Made by a program: the position numbers and the translations under genes. A stretch of 64,000 nucleotides of DNA from Bemisia tabaci (lineage: Eukaryota > Arthropoda > Insecta > Hemiptera > Aleyrodidae): assembly GCF_918797505.1 (NCBI RefSeq), contig NC_092800.1:4526001-4590000 (forward strand), in the 5' to 3' direction. Below, piece after piece: positions 46,507 through 59,421 of the stretch; within the stretch, counting starts at the first letter, position 1; each line of letters opens with the position of its first letter. The notes under the pieces were generated by a model. The model ran no database searches. It was given only the letters and a program-made list of their open reading frames with translations, and was not told where the DNA came from.

Positions 46507-47364
46507 CCTCTTGGAGGAAATCCTCTAATCAAACCTGCAGAATTGTTGCCCTCCGCATCGAGAGCCTACGTAAGCCGACTCATTGAACTATGAAATGTTT
46601 TTCAATTGCACATACAGTATTTCATTTATTCAATCGGAGCGGTATGCTCCAAAGGAGGGTGGGGGTGTGTTGTGGTTTGAACCAACATGATCGAAGCACA
46701 TGGTCACAGTAATGTATCATCACACAAGCTCGTAGTAGAACGAGTTGCATAGAGAGGAAAGAAACGAGGATCTCCCGACGACTTACGTTTACGAATGTTG
46801 CCGACTCGTGCTAAAAATATAAGTAATAAATCCGCGTATATCACGACCATAATTGAAATATTATTGCCTAAGTGACAATTATGAGGATCCTCCTCGTGAG
46901 TGTGATGACGGATATAATGAGCAAACTAAATCAAAGATCTTCCGTCGACATTTTTTTTTTCTTTTCTTCAGGGAGGAGGAGCTAGGATCCAACCCCGGTG
47001 TCTTCCTGTTTGAAGCGCTTTCTTTGATCGGGTCACTCGAAGCATCTCTGTCGTCGAGATGAGCGTGTGTAGCTTGGGAGCTGTATCGTTGTTGTTCCTT
47101 GAAACATGTTTATACGTCACTCAGAGCAGAGACAAACCTTGTTGCTCTCATGAAGTCAAATTCAGTTGCTATATAAACGTATGGTGTCCACGCATACCGT
47201 TGGTTTCATGAGTTGGCTGCCCTTTTGGGCCCTAAAAGGTCATGGCTTTATCTTCAAATAACCGTTCTCTCCTCATACAAATACTCCATTTTGCATAATT
47301 TATTTGCGATGATTCAAACCGAAACAAACGAACATAGCCTCGTGTGCAAATTCTGAAAGGCTTG

Positions 47365-47665
47365 ATCGTATTAATTCATGAACATTTTGTGATTAACAAG
47401 TCATAAATCAATCAATTACTAACTTAACAAGAGAAATTTTGATTGCAAGAAACACCTGAACGCGTACCGTCAGGGTCCGAATATGATGTGGTTATGTGTT
47501 TGGCCGAGTTAATTGCCGAGCGACACAATTTATACCACCGAGCTTTGTCAGCGGCACGATTCGCCTTCATTTGAGAGAGTATGCAATATGGGCTCCCTGG
47601 AGTTAAAATAGTGGTATCCAAGGCGCTAACCCAAGTTACCTCAGGAAAAAACTCAAACTCTGATC
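47365..47665 (+). repeat. K repeat, copy 2
   Basis: Direct-orientation copy of 46202-46506, about 1.16 kb away. CATTTTGTGATTAACAAGTC, GATTGCAAGAAACACC and GATTCGCCTTCATTTGA are conserved. Confidence 0.75.
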
Positions 47666-47756
47666 ATTTGGGTATATCAGCGCTGTCTTCTCATTGTATT
47701 GTTTACTTTCATCACAAGTGTAGTAGTATCGCAAGTAATTGATTTATCATTACAAT

Positions 47757-48004
47757 TGAGGGGCTTGAAGGACAGGGCGCGTAAGTGCAGTTTTTGCTAT
47801 TTCGAGACTTGCGTGGATAAAGCTTCAAAATTATATGAATCCTAATGCCGAAAAGAAAGTTTAAACTGACTTTTTGATGCTTAAAAATTGAAATTTGGGA
47901 GCGAGTTTGTCACAGAATACATATTAAGACTCGTTAAACTTGAAATCATCAATATCTAATTTTTTTTTCAAAAACTGCACTTATGCGCCATGTCCTTCAA
48001 GCCC
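47757..48004. mobile_element. I-family MITE, uninterrupted copy
   Basis: GAGGGGCTTGAAGGACAGGG then CGCGTAAGTGCAGTTTTTG on the left is the inverse of AAAAACTGCACTTATGCGCC then CTTCAAGCCCCTC on the right. It is related to 6984-8375. Confidence 0.75.
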
Positions 48005-48238
48005 CTCAGATGTCACAACCCTTCGTTTGTAAAGCACGTATTTGACTTAGTTCTTGCATAAAGTTACTAATTTTTGAGGAATGACGCTCATTTATGAACA
48101 TTCTTGGACATCTTGGTCTGATATGGGAATCTAAGGATTTGCAGCGGCTTTACTCAGATTTGTTTCGTGTTGAAGAGGTAGCTGCCCAATTCTGAACCCT
48201 AAGAGCTCTATATTTCGACATGTTTGTACTCGCCCCAC

Positions 48239-48621
48239 ACACGGAGAAAAAAAACTCGTGCGTGGGACTCGAAGTTTCGGTCACATGGATCTCTGAAGTT
48301 CTCAGATTGAGCACCTGAACCCTTTAGATCTAGTTGTCGAGGTTCGGATCACACGTCTGAAACTTCAGTTCTTACATCTGAAGTACTTCAGTTCTTACAT
48401 CTGAAGTACTTCAGATGTGAGAACCGAAGATTTTCGGATGTGAGAACTGAAGTTTTTCGGATGTGAAAACCGAAGTACTTCAGATGTAAGAACTGAAGTT
48501 TCAGGTGTGTGATCCAAACCTCGACAGCTAGATCTAAAGTGTTCAGATGCTCGATCCGAAAACTTCAGAGATCCATATGACCTAAACTTCAGGCCCCTGC
48601 ACGAAGTTTTTTTCTACGTGT
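48239..48621. mobile_element. C-family palindrome, full length
   Basis: ACACGGAGAAAAAAAACTCG and its inverse TTCGTGC-ended right terminus (ACGAAGTTTTTTTCTACGTG, T) bound ~190-base arms containing GGATCACACGTCTGAAACTT, TCTGAAGTACTTCAG and CCTCGACAGCTAGATC-type sequence. Confidence 0.8.
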
Positions 48622-49185
48622 ACATGCACTCTACTCTACCCCACTGTTGCCCCAGAAGAATTTTTGACTGCTCTTCGTCCGAAACGGCGCCCTCTAAAGT
48701 TCCACGTTGCCGCGGCTCGACGTGAACTCCGCTCTGGATCCTGACGTGGACGTCGACGCTGACGTGGAACCTAACGCCGCCTAACGCGCGGCCCGAAATC
48801 CGGGCTCCTTTGTCCCGGCGCGCAAATTCCTTTCGACACGTCCCGCGCCACACACGCTCGGATCTGCATGTGAATGGCCCCTTGCGCGGGCTCATTTACA
48901 CGTCAATTATCAGCGTCGCCCCGCGCACGACGCCGACTCCACCAGAGTTGTGACCGACCCCGTCCGTCATCGCACAACGAGCGGCCGCCCCGAGGAGTGA
49001 CATCCCTCCCCGGCCCGGACGACTCCCAAATGGATCTGTCAATCTTCCCCCGTGTAAACGCGAGCTTCGCCCCCCTCCTCCCGCCCCCCGGCCCCCGGCT
49101 CCGGGGGTACCTGCTTAAGCTCTCACTTGTCAAATTAGGAATTAGTCATTTCGTCGCGGCGTCTGCGTCTGTCGGCGACACGGCC

Positions 49186-49210
49186 GGGCCGGGGGGGGGG
49201 GGGGGGGGGA
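49186..49210. repeat. poly-G tract
   Basis: About 18-20 consecutive G within a GC-rich block (48650-49300). Open frames across this block (up to 191 codons) are attributed to composition. Confidence 0.85.
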
Positions 49211-49359
49211 GGGCCGCGGCGAGGAAAAAAAGTAAAAACGCTCGCATCATCCGAGACGGGCGGATCACCCGAGGAATCACTGCTAAACTGCAACGGGAGA
49301 CTGACAGCGCTGGTCCACGCCGATGTTGCCATGCTTATTGGCTTCGAAGATTTTCCAGT

Positions 49360-49520
49360 TGCCTGGATACACGCTCAAATTTCCGTCAATTTCCGATCAA
49401 AATGATGACAAAAATGCCGGTCAAATTTTTGCAAGCCGCAAAAATTTGATGGTAGATGGTGCGCACCAGTCACCATTTGATTGGAAATTGGTGGAAATTT
49501 GAGCGTGGATCCAAGCCATT
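49360..49520. mobile_element. palindromic MITE
   Basis: CCTGGATACACGCTCAAATT at the left pairs with AATTTGAGCGTGGATCCAAG at the right. CAAATTTTTGC and GCAAAAATTTG flank the centre. Confidence 0.7.
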
Positions 49521-49524
49521 AAGG

Positions 49525-49715
49525 TCCAGTTTGACCTGCGGGCTAATTATTTGAATTTATAGACAAAGTTATAGACAAAGAAGCCATGGGGCAAATGAAG
49601 CGATCCTATTGGTGGAAGGGGGTGATTGTAATAGACAAAGGTGGTAAGTGATAGACTAACTAACGGCAACCGTCAAGAGACCTTTAGTCGGTCTATCTTA
49701 TCTATGTACTTTGAT
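49525..49715. mobile_element. H-family fragment
   Basis: It shares TTATAGACAAAGAAGCCATG, GATCCTATTGGTGGAAG and AGACCTTTAGTCGG-type sequence with the H elements at 30413 and 42532. The right arm is mostly missing. Confidence 0.55.
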
Positions 49716-50769
49716 CTCGGTTGAGCTTTTCAAGGAGCAATTTTAGTGATTTTGGACAAATTTGACTTTAAACCGTAAATTCGAGTTGGTTTCAAATTTT
49801 TCGGCGTTTCCTCTAAATCGTTTGCTAGACTCTCCTCTATGATTGGGGATCAGTGAGTCAATTTGGAGTTTTTTAGACTAATTGTAAGGTCTCCTTTTGA
49901 ATGAAGGTCTTGATAGAAACAATATTATGAAGCAAATTCTTTAAGTTTGGCAACATTAATTTAAGCTGAAACCGCCTCCAACTCGACAAGATTAACTTAG
50001 CGCAGACGTGTCGGATGGTGAATGAATTTTAATAATTTGAATAAATTCGTCTAACTTCGAAAAGTCTGCGGAAGTTCTATTTGACAACTATGCCTCGACA
50101 TCGCGTCGTCGAAACATTTGACTTTGAGTTGAGTCAAGCTAGACAAATAGACAGTAGTGTGACAAATAAATTAATAATTGTATCTCTTGAATTTACCCTT
50201 TCGAAAATAGAGAGAGGCGGAATGAATAATTATTGTTTGTTCTTGGGGTGAAAAATTTCATGCCTTGAAAAACTGATGATTCTAAGAAATTAACGCAGAG
50301 TTTACTGGATTCTGAGAAAGAGTCGATCGGGAATTTGAGAACCGACTTATAAAATGCTGCACAATAGAACGAGTACATATAAGAAGTCGGACAAAAGTTT
50401 AAAACTTTAAAAGCTTATATCTTCAAAAATTTGAAGCGGAAAAGTTTAAAAATGGTTCCATTGGTTTTTTCGTGGAACTTCCTTTCAGGTACACCCCTGG
50501 AAATTGAAATTGTGACTGATTAAACATCAAAATTTGCAAGTTTAGTCTAATATTATACGTCCAACCTCATCTAATGGCTCAGTCCATTGTGTGCCGGTTA
50601 TGTAATAGACAACGAAGGCCAACTGACGAAGCATCAATACAATTTTTACTTTAGAGTATGAGTCCTCTGTTAATCTGACTATCATTGTTGAATCAGTGAT
50701 AAACGCGAGGAATCAAACATTTCATGTTTTTTTTAATCGAGTTTCCAACAAAGAAGCTTGGATTTGATG

Positions 50770-51035
50770 GTCAAATGGACCAAGTTTATCGGAAAGAAAC
50801 CAACCCACGTTTTTGAAAAAATTGAGCTGAATGTTTTTGAGATTCACTAGTTTATTTTCTCCTGCCAAAATCTGGAAGTCGAAAATAAGAAATTAGTTCG
50901 TGAAAAAAGAGGTTTAAGTTTATCTTCTGTATTCAGCCTCATGCTGGATTAAAACTTCAAACCTCTTTTTAGTTTCAACTTAATGGGAGTTGGTTTGTTT
51001 TTGATGAACTGGGTCCATATAGAGTTGATGATCGT
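50770..51035. mobile_element. imperfect palindromic MITE
   Basis: AAATGGACCAAGTTTATCGG and GAAACCAACCCA at the left correspond to TGGGAGTTGGTTTGTTTTTG and GAACTGGGTCCAT at the right. AAAAAGAGGTTTAAGTTTAT and AACTTCAAACCTCTTTTT form the inner stem. Confidence 0.65.
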
Positions 51036-51187
51036 TCAATGGTACTTTTCGGTTGAAATTTAAAATATATCGATTGTGGATTTTGTCTTTGCGCAGAAGG
51101 TGAGGATTCGCCTTTAAATTAAGAAAAATTCATCTACGACCCAAAGGAAATGCCCGAAAATTCGGGGGCAAACTCGAGAGACTAATA

Positions 51188-51438
51188 CTGCCTTGAGGAA
51201 GAACGGCCTACGAACATTTGAGAGTTGCAAAATTGCCTACGATAAAATGTTTATCTTTGAGAAAAATGGTGAGAATTTTTCCTTTGAAATTTTCAGACCC
51301 TTCAGATCAAATTGCAGGCAAAATTATCTGAGAAATTGGCAGAAAAACATTTCAAAATTTTTTTGAAAATGAGTGATTTGCCGGAGGAAATTTGGCAAAG
51401 CCTGAGGGTTCACACGACGTTTTTCCGCAGCCCGGCAG
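51188..51438. mobile_element. family A palindromic MITE, copy 10
   Basis: CTGCCTTGAGGAAGAACGGC at the left and CACGACGTTTTTCCGCAGCC (CGGCAG) at the right. The flanks AATA and TATG do not match. Confidence 0.8.
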
Positions 51439-51744
51439 TATGCGACGGAGATGTCTCCTTAGTGGAAGTATCACGTTAACAATATTAAATAAACCACACT
51501 CGAGAGGATACATTCATCGGTCCAGGGGGGGGGGGGGAGGGGCCGTTTTTTCCTCCACACCAGCCGCTCGGGGCCTTTAAGCATGCAGCGCATGTTTTTC
51601 CCATTTTTATGTTTTCTCTCTTCCATTCCGTTTTCCCACCCGAGCAACCATTTTCGTAATAAAATTCGAGCCGAGGAGCAACGACGCCCAGCGGTTCCGA
51701 ACCGGTTTGCGGCGAGGTTACCCCTGACCGGCTGGATGCTCGAC

Positions 51745-51884
51745 GGGCTTCGGGATTTTCTCCGCGAGAACCCGCGGCACAAACCGCCTATAACTGCGGA
51801 GGTACTATATGGGTTACGCGGTTTTCACAGCGAGAATCCAGGGCATAAACCGCCTATAACCGGGGAGGTGCTGTGAGAGATACG
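51745..51884. repeat. two ~66-bp tandem units with ACCGCCTATAAC
   Basis: Two adjacent units share GCGAGAA(C/T)CC, GGCA(C/T)AAACCGCCTATAAC, GGAGGT and TACGCGGTT. The surrounding 51540-52090 is GC-rich and not otherwise repetitive. Confidence 0.7.
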
Positions 51885-52149
51885 CGGTTCTTCGGCGGGG
51901 GGCTGAGTCCCGCTCCCAGATTTTTCTGATTCTCGTCCGGGCCGGTGGAGATAACATCAGGGAGCATTGCAATTGGACGCGATGGAGTCGGTGGCTGTTC
52001 GTTTCGAAAGAGAGTTGAAGGCCGGTAAAAAACTGGTCTTCCATCGAGACTTTGTGTTCTTACTCGAAACCGAGGCTCTTTTATTGGTCTTATCGACCTA
52101 AGCTCCGCTCTTCGTGCGAGAAAAATAAATAAAATAAATTCAATCTGAA

Positions 52150-52425
52150 GCCTATGCTACCGTCTCAAAGAAGAGAGCCATATGAAAATTTGAATGGTCA
52201 GTGAATGGTTGGAATGGTTTAGTTCAAGGAGAGTATCCTCATAATATAAATTTACGAAAATATTAAATATTTTCACCTTAAATGTTGCATTCAATTGCAA
52301 GAAGACTTCTCGTAAAAATTCTCAATAAAATTCTGAAATAAATATTTAAATTTTCCCAGAAAATGTGCATTAATTAATAGATATTTATTAAATGTTAGAA
52401 GGTTCATACGGCGTTCTTAGCAAGT
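52150..52425. mobile_element. diverged family A relative
   Basis: CTATGCTACCGTCTCAAAGA with GAGCCATATGAAAATTTG at the left and AAGGTTCATACGGCGTTCTT (AGCA) at the right. Confidence 0.5.
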
Positions 52426-53207
52426 ACATCAGTGTAGTTTTTATCTACAATTTAGGGAGCATGGATAAATTTATTAGTTTCATGAGGTGGGGGTTTGTAT
52501 CAGCAGGAACTATGTACAGATGATTTTAAGTAAGGGAAAATAAGTACCGAAAGCCTGTGTGCATGTCGCAGGCTGTCAGAATGTGCCGGACATTTGCAAA
52601 ATGTCACGTGTGTTAACTCATCAAATTGTAATGCAATAATTATCACGAACATAATAAAAGTTTCGTCGGTAAAGAACTTCAAAATCACGATCCCGGGGCG
52701 GAGCGCCTTCAATCTAGGTGATACTCCCCGCCTTTCCGGGCGGTTAGTTTAATTGCCTATCCGATCTAAACTTAAATAAAAATAATTGATTCCACTACAC
52801 GCACTCACGAGTGTGCTCATGGATTCTCGAAGAAAAACTCGTATGATCGAATCCCACTCAGAGTAATCAGTACTTTCTTTCTTTTTTCTTTCCTACTAAA
52901 TTTTTCCATTTTTTTAATTACCACAATTAGATTGCACTTTACCGGCGACAGCTATTTGCCTGCGACATACACACTACACAGCTCATTTTGATGCAGTTCT
53001 TCAGCGCATAAATGCTTCCTATTTACTATAGATATTACATCGACATCGATGGTTTTAAATGTATTTAAGGATTCAAAAGTTGACATATATTACGAATATT
53101 ATTTAATGATGATCTTGAGACTGACATTTCAGTTTTTTCGGAATATTACTATCAAATATTACGGCGATGAAACATGTTGAGAATGTAACGATAGTTATAG
53201 AATAAGG

Positions 53208-53356
53208 TTGATTCTTGAAAGGTGGCAACTCTTTTTTCCACCATTTAAATGTACGTAGAACAATCGATTCTCGATGAGGCAGCTTGCCTCCCTTAAATCG
53301 ATATTTTTAATGGATTTAAATGGAGGAAAAAGAATGTTACCAACTTGAAAAATCGC
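53208..53356. mobile_element. J-family palindrome, copy 2
   Basis: TTGATTCTTGAAAGGTGGCA and ACCAACTTGAAAAATCGCCA form the ends. The centre CGATTCTCGATGAGGCAG matches copy 1. It is the last mobile element seen before the repeat-free stretch. Confidence 0.65.
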
Positions 53357-56300
53357 CACTATCCTGAGTAAAAAATAACAGATCAAGAGTATAAACCTCA
53401 GAGCTTGAACATGTTATTCAGAGGGAATGGCAACCATGATACAAGTGTTCTCTTTTATTGACTCGGACAAATAAATGATTTATCTCCTCAACTGGCTTGC
53501 CACATACCTCGATGGTCTTGTGTTATATACTGATTCGGTCCTCGAGCTATATGCTCCTGTTGTCAGTGGTGAAACTTAGAGCTTTTGATTCCCAAGCTGG
53601 AGTACTAGACAGTCAATTTTTTAATTAAGGGCAACAAATGAAAAGAATTCGAAGGACTTCGGTAGATTTTCAAGTTCAGTCACCCCATTTTACATAGTGA
53701 CGTCATTACGTGGGCAACTTCCTTCTTAGTTTTCTTTTCTAGTGTTCAGATCTTCATAAAAATGAAACGCGTTGGAGAGAGAAATTCGACTTAAGGACAT
53801 CTTTAGTACAAAACTTACAGAGAGAGGAGAGAGAGAGAAAGGGAAAAACATTCTTGATTTTAACAGTGCGGAGAAAATGTTTATGTAAAAATTTCAATTT
53901 CTATGAAGAATAATCCTTTATCAATTAGTGTACATACTTCATCAGTCAAAACACACCGTCTACTAAAATAACGCGTAATTTTTAAAATCTTTTCAGCCGT
54001 TATCCAGACGATTGATGAATTGAGTTTTAAACGAAATAGTTGCAATCAACACAATTTTGTATATGCTGCGACGCCTTTTTTCTTACGATTGAATGAAAAT
54101 CAAGCTTGGGAAATGTTCATATTCAGGTTTCTTTCAGTGAAAATTAGAAAATCCTGTGCTTATTAAATTGATTTATATTGTTTTGTGTGAAACTAGTGAA
54201 ATGAGAAGCTAATTTACTCTATTTTGCAGAATTATTTCTAAAAAAGTCCACCCTAACGAACGATTTAGCCATTTCAATGTTCGAATTTGAAATTGCACAT
54301 TTTTCTACGACGCATCTGGTTTGAATAGCTATGATTAAATCCTTACATAATATGCCTTTGAAAATCCTACAAAACATCTTGCCGGCGAGATCATCTTCAA
54401 GAAAATTTATTCTTGGTCGAATGCAAAACATTCCCAGCTCGTTATTTATGTTCTTACGTAAACATGGCGATGATGTCTATGAAATTCTCTCTGTATAGCC
54501 CAAACGGAATGATTCCTGAGTTATCTCCGAAAATATACTCTCGAGCTATTTCCAACGCGAGTTGTATAATCACGTTATGACATATTGCACTTGTGACAAA
54601 CATCCAATTTGCCGCTTGTCTCCTTTATATGACACGAAAAGAGGGCTTGAAAGTCTTCTCTCAATTTCGAATTAATCTGTTGGGTTTATTTTCTTGCGCC
54701 TTGCATCTTCCAACAAGTATGTAAGCACTACAAAATAATCTTCATTTTGAAAGGGGAAGATTCTGAGAAGAAATCCAACAATTGCGAATTTTTTTTAAAA
54801 CCGAAATTTACCCTGACGGCAGGTAAAATTACGAAGAAAAATGTAGTTTAGGTGCGTCGAAAATATACAGCAATTTCTGGAAACCGTAATCTGATATAAA
54901 CTTACTACTTCTACTACTTTAATATCACAATGTCATCGCTAAGTCAATTAAGATGAGTTAATTCCAATATTTGGAGCTTTAAGCACAAAGTGAAGCGCAG
55001 TAGAAACGTCCGGGACATGTATTCATTTTCTCGGATTTTAAAACGAGATTTAGTTAGTGGAAAATTATGGAAAGAGTAAATGTTTTTCAAAAAGGGCTTA
55101 TGTTGGCAGACGCAACCACTTTGATAAAAATATTTGTGTTCTTCCGTTACATTTGGTCCATGTAGAAAGTGAAACACAAATCAACACAAGTTGTGTTGAT
55201 TTTGATGCAGTTTGCGGCAAATTTAGCGCAGAAAACAGTGAAGAGACTCCATGAAAAAAAGTCATTCCTCCGACTTCGACGTTGGAATTCACCACTCGTT
55301 TTTTATTCAATTTCTTCAAGTAAACTAGCTGGCATTTTTTCTTGAAATTATCAACCGACTATTATAGAGTTATTTTGTGTTTTTCTTCCCGTATTAACCA
55401 ATATTTTGTGTTGAAATTTCTCTTTGTGTAGATGCACTATAATTCACTGAAAGCGTCATCCTTTCTACATTCATTCTGAAAATTTCCTTCACATTCTTCC
55501 TTCGTAATTTTTTTAACGTTTTTTCATGTTCAAGTAGTAAAAATGTCCACGGTCCAGTGTTGTATTCAACACTATGATAATTTAGCGACGGCGATCGTGA
55601 ACGCCAGAAAAAGAGTAGTTTGAAAAATTAAGAATTTTCGCAGAAGACAAATATTTCGCGGATAAAAAGGTATTCCAAGAATTTAAAACTCCGAATGATG
55701 TGAGCATGAGGAACGTAGGAGCTTTTCATAGAACTGTTGGCATATTATTGCCATTTTCTTTCTTTCAAGTACGATATAGCATAGAGTGAGGTATGATTTT
55801 TCTGTTTTGTTTTGTTTTTTTTTTTTTTGTTAAATTTAAGAAACAATTTATTCCCTCTCACGAGAGTCAACTTTAAATTTTTCTTGCAAAGACTTCCTGC
55901 CAAGAACTCACGAGACACTCTCTACACTTTCGCAAATCAACTTTTTTTTTAAAAACAAAGAAGAAGAGAAAAAGTTGCGATGCTGCATGAAAAACACGCG
56001 GAAATACCAAAGCCACTCAATTTAACGATACATTCTCTGTTCCTAACACGTCATTACAGGAGTTCTCTATTTTTCGAATGGAATTATTCTTGATTTCATT
56101 GAGCTAATATGAGTGGATGCCAAGAATATTTAACCCTAAATCGACGGGAAAAAGACAATAAATAAAACTAAATAAATAAATAAACAGACAAATAGACCCT
56201 CAAGAGAGTGGCTCTTAGAGGGTCCACACACCGCAAGTTTGGGTTGCTTCTGGTTGAGGAAGATATTTAATAAAAGATCCGGGGGTTGGAGAAGGACTCG

Positions 56301-58852
56301 TGGTGTCGGCTCCTTGATTTATGGTTCTTGTAAAAGAGTAAGGGCACCCCTTCCCTCACCCGTGACCCCACGTAAATGCTCATTTTCATGTTTCGCGGTA
56401 CTACGTGTCAATTCATCAAAATTCGGTGAAAGTTTTATTGTTTGTTTGGGGTCATGTTTTTAACCCTATTACACCAGTTGATTGCCCATAATGGGTATAG
56501 CGAATGAGTTAAAATTCATTCAAACAACTTTGACTTCGTAGTGATTTCATTTACATTTAAAGTCTCTGTCTCATGTGACTACGTATTCGTAACCATTTCT
56601 CAAAAAGTTTTTTTAATACATGGTTAGCATAGTGACATGGAAAGTTAAAGGAAGCCTCCAAAATGACACAAAGATTAACGTATATTTACAGAGTAAAATA
56701 CATTGATTCTCTTATAGGATTGTTATTACTTCTAACTACGAAGAAACAAAAAAGAGGGAGACAATTTATAGATTTTGAAAAATTTTGGGATAGCCAAGGA
56801 CCCACTTTGAAATCTGCTAAACCTTTAGTACAATAATTCTTCACTTATTGAGTTTTTAAGGTGGTAAAGTATTCAAAACTCCCATCAATGGCAAGAAATT
56901 ACGCAGAAAATGTTTTTATCAAATTTTGCACTCCTTTGTTCAATTTTTTCTCAATACTATGCTGCGGTTATAGATTAATTCCCTTTTTTTACTGAATAAA
57001 CCAAATGACGACTCCCTGAGAAAAAAAAAAACTCTCACGGCTGTGAATACGGCCGATGATTCGTATGAAATTTATACAATTTAATGGAGGAAGTTTAACA
57101 CGCACGAGACTTTCAAGAAAGTTAGTACTTGAACTGTAAAATCTTCACAATTTTGTAATCTTCGTCATTAAGTATGTGTTCTTAATGTTTCTTCGCCGAT
57201 GCAATGAATCAGTTTTCAGAGTTGATGGTGTCTAAGTGGTAACGAAAGATTATTCTGTCTAGATTTCAATCGTTTAATAATACTCATTTACATGCTCGAT
57301 TATCCCTGCTGTTCCTCAGCTACAGTTTTACCGTGCTCGCAAGATTAAATTATTTTACGTACCCGGGATGGGCTGTTTAAGCTTCTGTTAATTGCTGCCA
57401 CTGGAATTAAGATATTTAACTCGTACTTTAAGCACTTAGTGATAAAACTTCTAAAAATTGTTATATTGTCATAAATATCTGATGCATCAAGCGATTATAT
57501 TTGTTTAATACGAGTATAACACCAAAACGGAGACTTTTCAAAAAATAATCAAGTGTATAATTTTTCGATGGTAAAATTTAGAAGTACAAATATGCGATTT
57601 TCCTCTCTATAATGCGAGTAGGAATGCATAAGACCCCCTATGAGTAGTAAAGTGTTAAAAAAAATTAAGAGTATTGAATCATGATGCCTGGACACATCTT
57701 TTAAAAACGGATTTACTTCCATACATATGATCGAAAAGTATGGAAATCTGTAATATAGGAAAGTAAGCAAATCAGTAAATAAAAAACTGCGTTAAAAATT
57801 TCATTTCACAAAATTTACAATATTTTAACAGTTTACGTTTTAGAAAGAGGCCGCGTTTTTCTGAAACTACGAGTATATTTGGTGGGGATAAAATTGCAAG
57901 AAGGACTTAAAAAGTTTTCCTGTGTCGATCGAAATTATCTTTGATCGAAATAATGTATTTTCCACCAATTAATGTAAATAATACTTAGAGGTTTGGGCAA
58001 AGTTGAGTACAGGGAAGCGAACCTCCACATAAGCCGATTTTACTTTAGGAGGATTTCTTTCCATACTTGACTGCGGAAGAAATTTTCATGGCATCGACAG
58101 AATTTTCTCAGAATATTCCTTATTTTATACGTGAATAGGAATTCCCTTATACCGCCAGAATGGGGTGAAGTTAATCAATATACATAGGTATTTACTACCG
58201 CGTGATAGCAGGGGAAACTTCTATCGCAGAAAATTCAACTAACTGCATTTCATTTGGAACTACTGGGTCACTTTCGACCAGGTACTTATCAGAAAATCAC
58301 GAGTGAGAAAATCAGTGTACAAGATTTGCAGAAATGAATTTTCACACTGCCGAAACGTAGTGATACAGAAACTGATTTTTTAAAGAGACCGTGCATGAGT
58401 AATGTTCACGTGGCAAGAAACAAAAGCTTCTTGCCTCCGTTCGTTTGCATTCAAGAGAGTCATAAAATGTTAAAAAAATACCGGAGACGACACTAAGTAG
58501 GCAACTTGTCACGATATTCTCATAATGAAGTCAATAATTGTGCAAATTTTCAACACGACTTTAGTGCCATCCTGCTGTCAACTTATTTAATGAACCGACT
58601 GTGATCGTCAATCAGATCAAAACAAAATTCGAATAAATGTAGTATAGTCACCTTTTAAAGTCAATAAAATTTTGACATGCTCCAGATAATATTTTGATGC
58701 AATTTCTCTACAAGTGCACACGGAAAAAAGTTTCTCAGAGCACCAGTAGAAACGCCTCGTTATTGATACCCTCTTTGTATACTTGCATGAAACTATGTTA
58801 ACATTCTTGACAATTTTCCGTTACCTATAGTTGCTAGCTCAATAACTGACAT
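53357..58852. other. 5.5-kb stretch without recognisable repeats
   Basis: It is AT-rich, with no palindromic element, no member of the families seen elsewhere and no coding signal. It is intronic to Scr if the gene model is right, and lies 1.3-6.8 kb from the first coding exon, where enhancers would be plausible. Confidence 0.45.
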
Positions 58853-59421
58853 GTTTAATGACCACATTATACTTATGAAAGTCGATTACTGATGCCCATA
58901 GACCGTTTCTGATGCCTTTAGGCGCAATCTCGACAAAATTTCCCACTCAGTGGAATTCAAGGAGCCCATCTCGCGTCTGTTTAAAATAAGCTTTTCATGA
59001 TGTGGACGACAGGCTCTGGAGCATTAGTACGCAATTTTTTTATTACTTCATCTGAAAGTGCTTCAAGATCTGATTTCGCAGAATTTTTTAAAAAAAATGT
59101 CTGACTTAGAAAATAGAATAAAAATTGATTCAGAAGTAAACCAATGCTGCGCCTAGTGACGTCATCCAGCGACATTTCCCATGTAAACTAAGGGGTTTTT
59201 CCACTCTGTCGGATGTCATGATTATTTTGACTTACTTTTTTGTTTTTGTTTTTTGGATCGGACCAAAACATCAAAAAAGTAAGTCAAAATAATTTCCCAT
59301 GTAAACGCATATATAGCAGCAGATTAGATCATTTTGTCAAATCTCCTTCAATAACTTTTCTCCGTACTTTCCACTTACACATCAAATTCATCAAACAGAC
59401 ACCTGCAAATTCTCTATTCAA
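58853..59421. repeat. tandem B-family unit 1 in Scr intron
   Basis: It opens with TGTTTAATGACCACATTATA, passes CCCACTCAGTGGAATTCAAG, and ends in a family B arm (CACATCAAATTCATCAAACA, CCTGCAAATTCTCTATTC). A ~75-bp hairpin (ATTATTTTGACTTACTTTTT and its inverse, 59220-59292) interrupts it and duplicates AATTTCCCATGTAAAC-like sequence. Confidence 0.7.

Noticed and set aside
48874..49449. 191-codon ATG-initiated open frame on the plus strand
   Set aside because: It lies in a GC-rich block with a poly-G run, the translation is low-complexity Pro/Arg/Gly then unrelated sequence, it overlaps long frames on the other strand and runs into a palindromic MITE.
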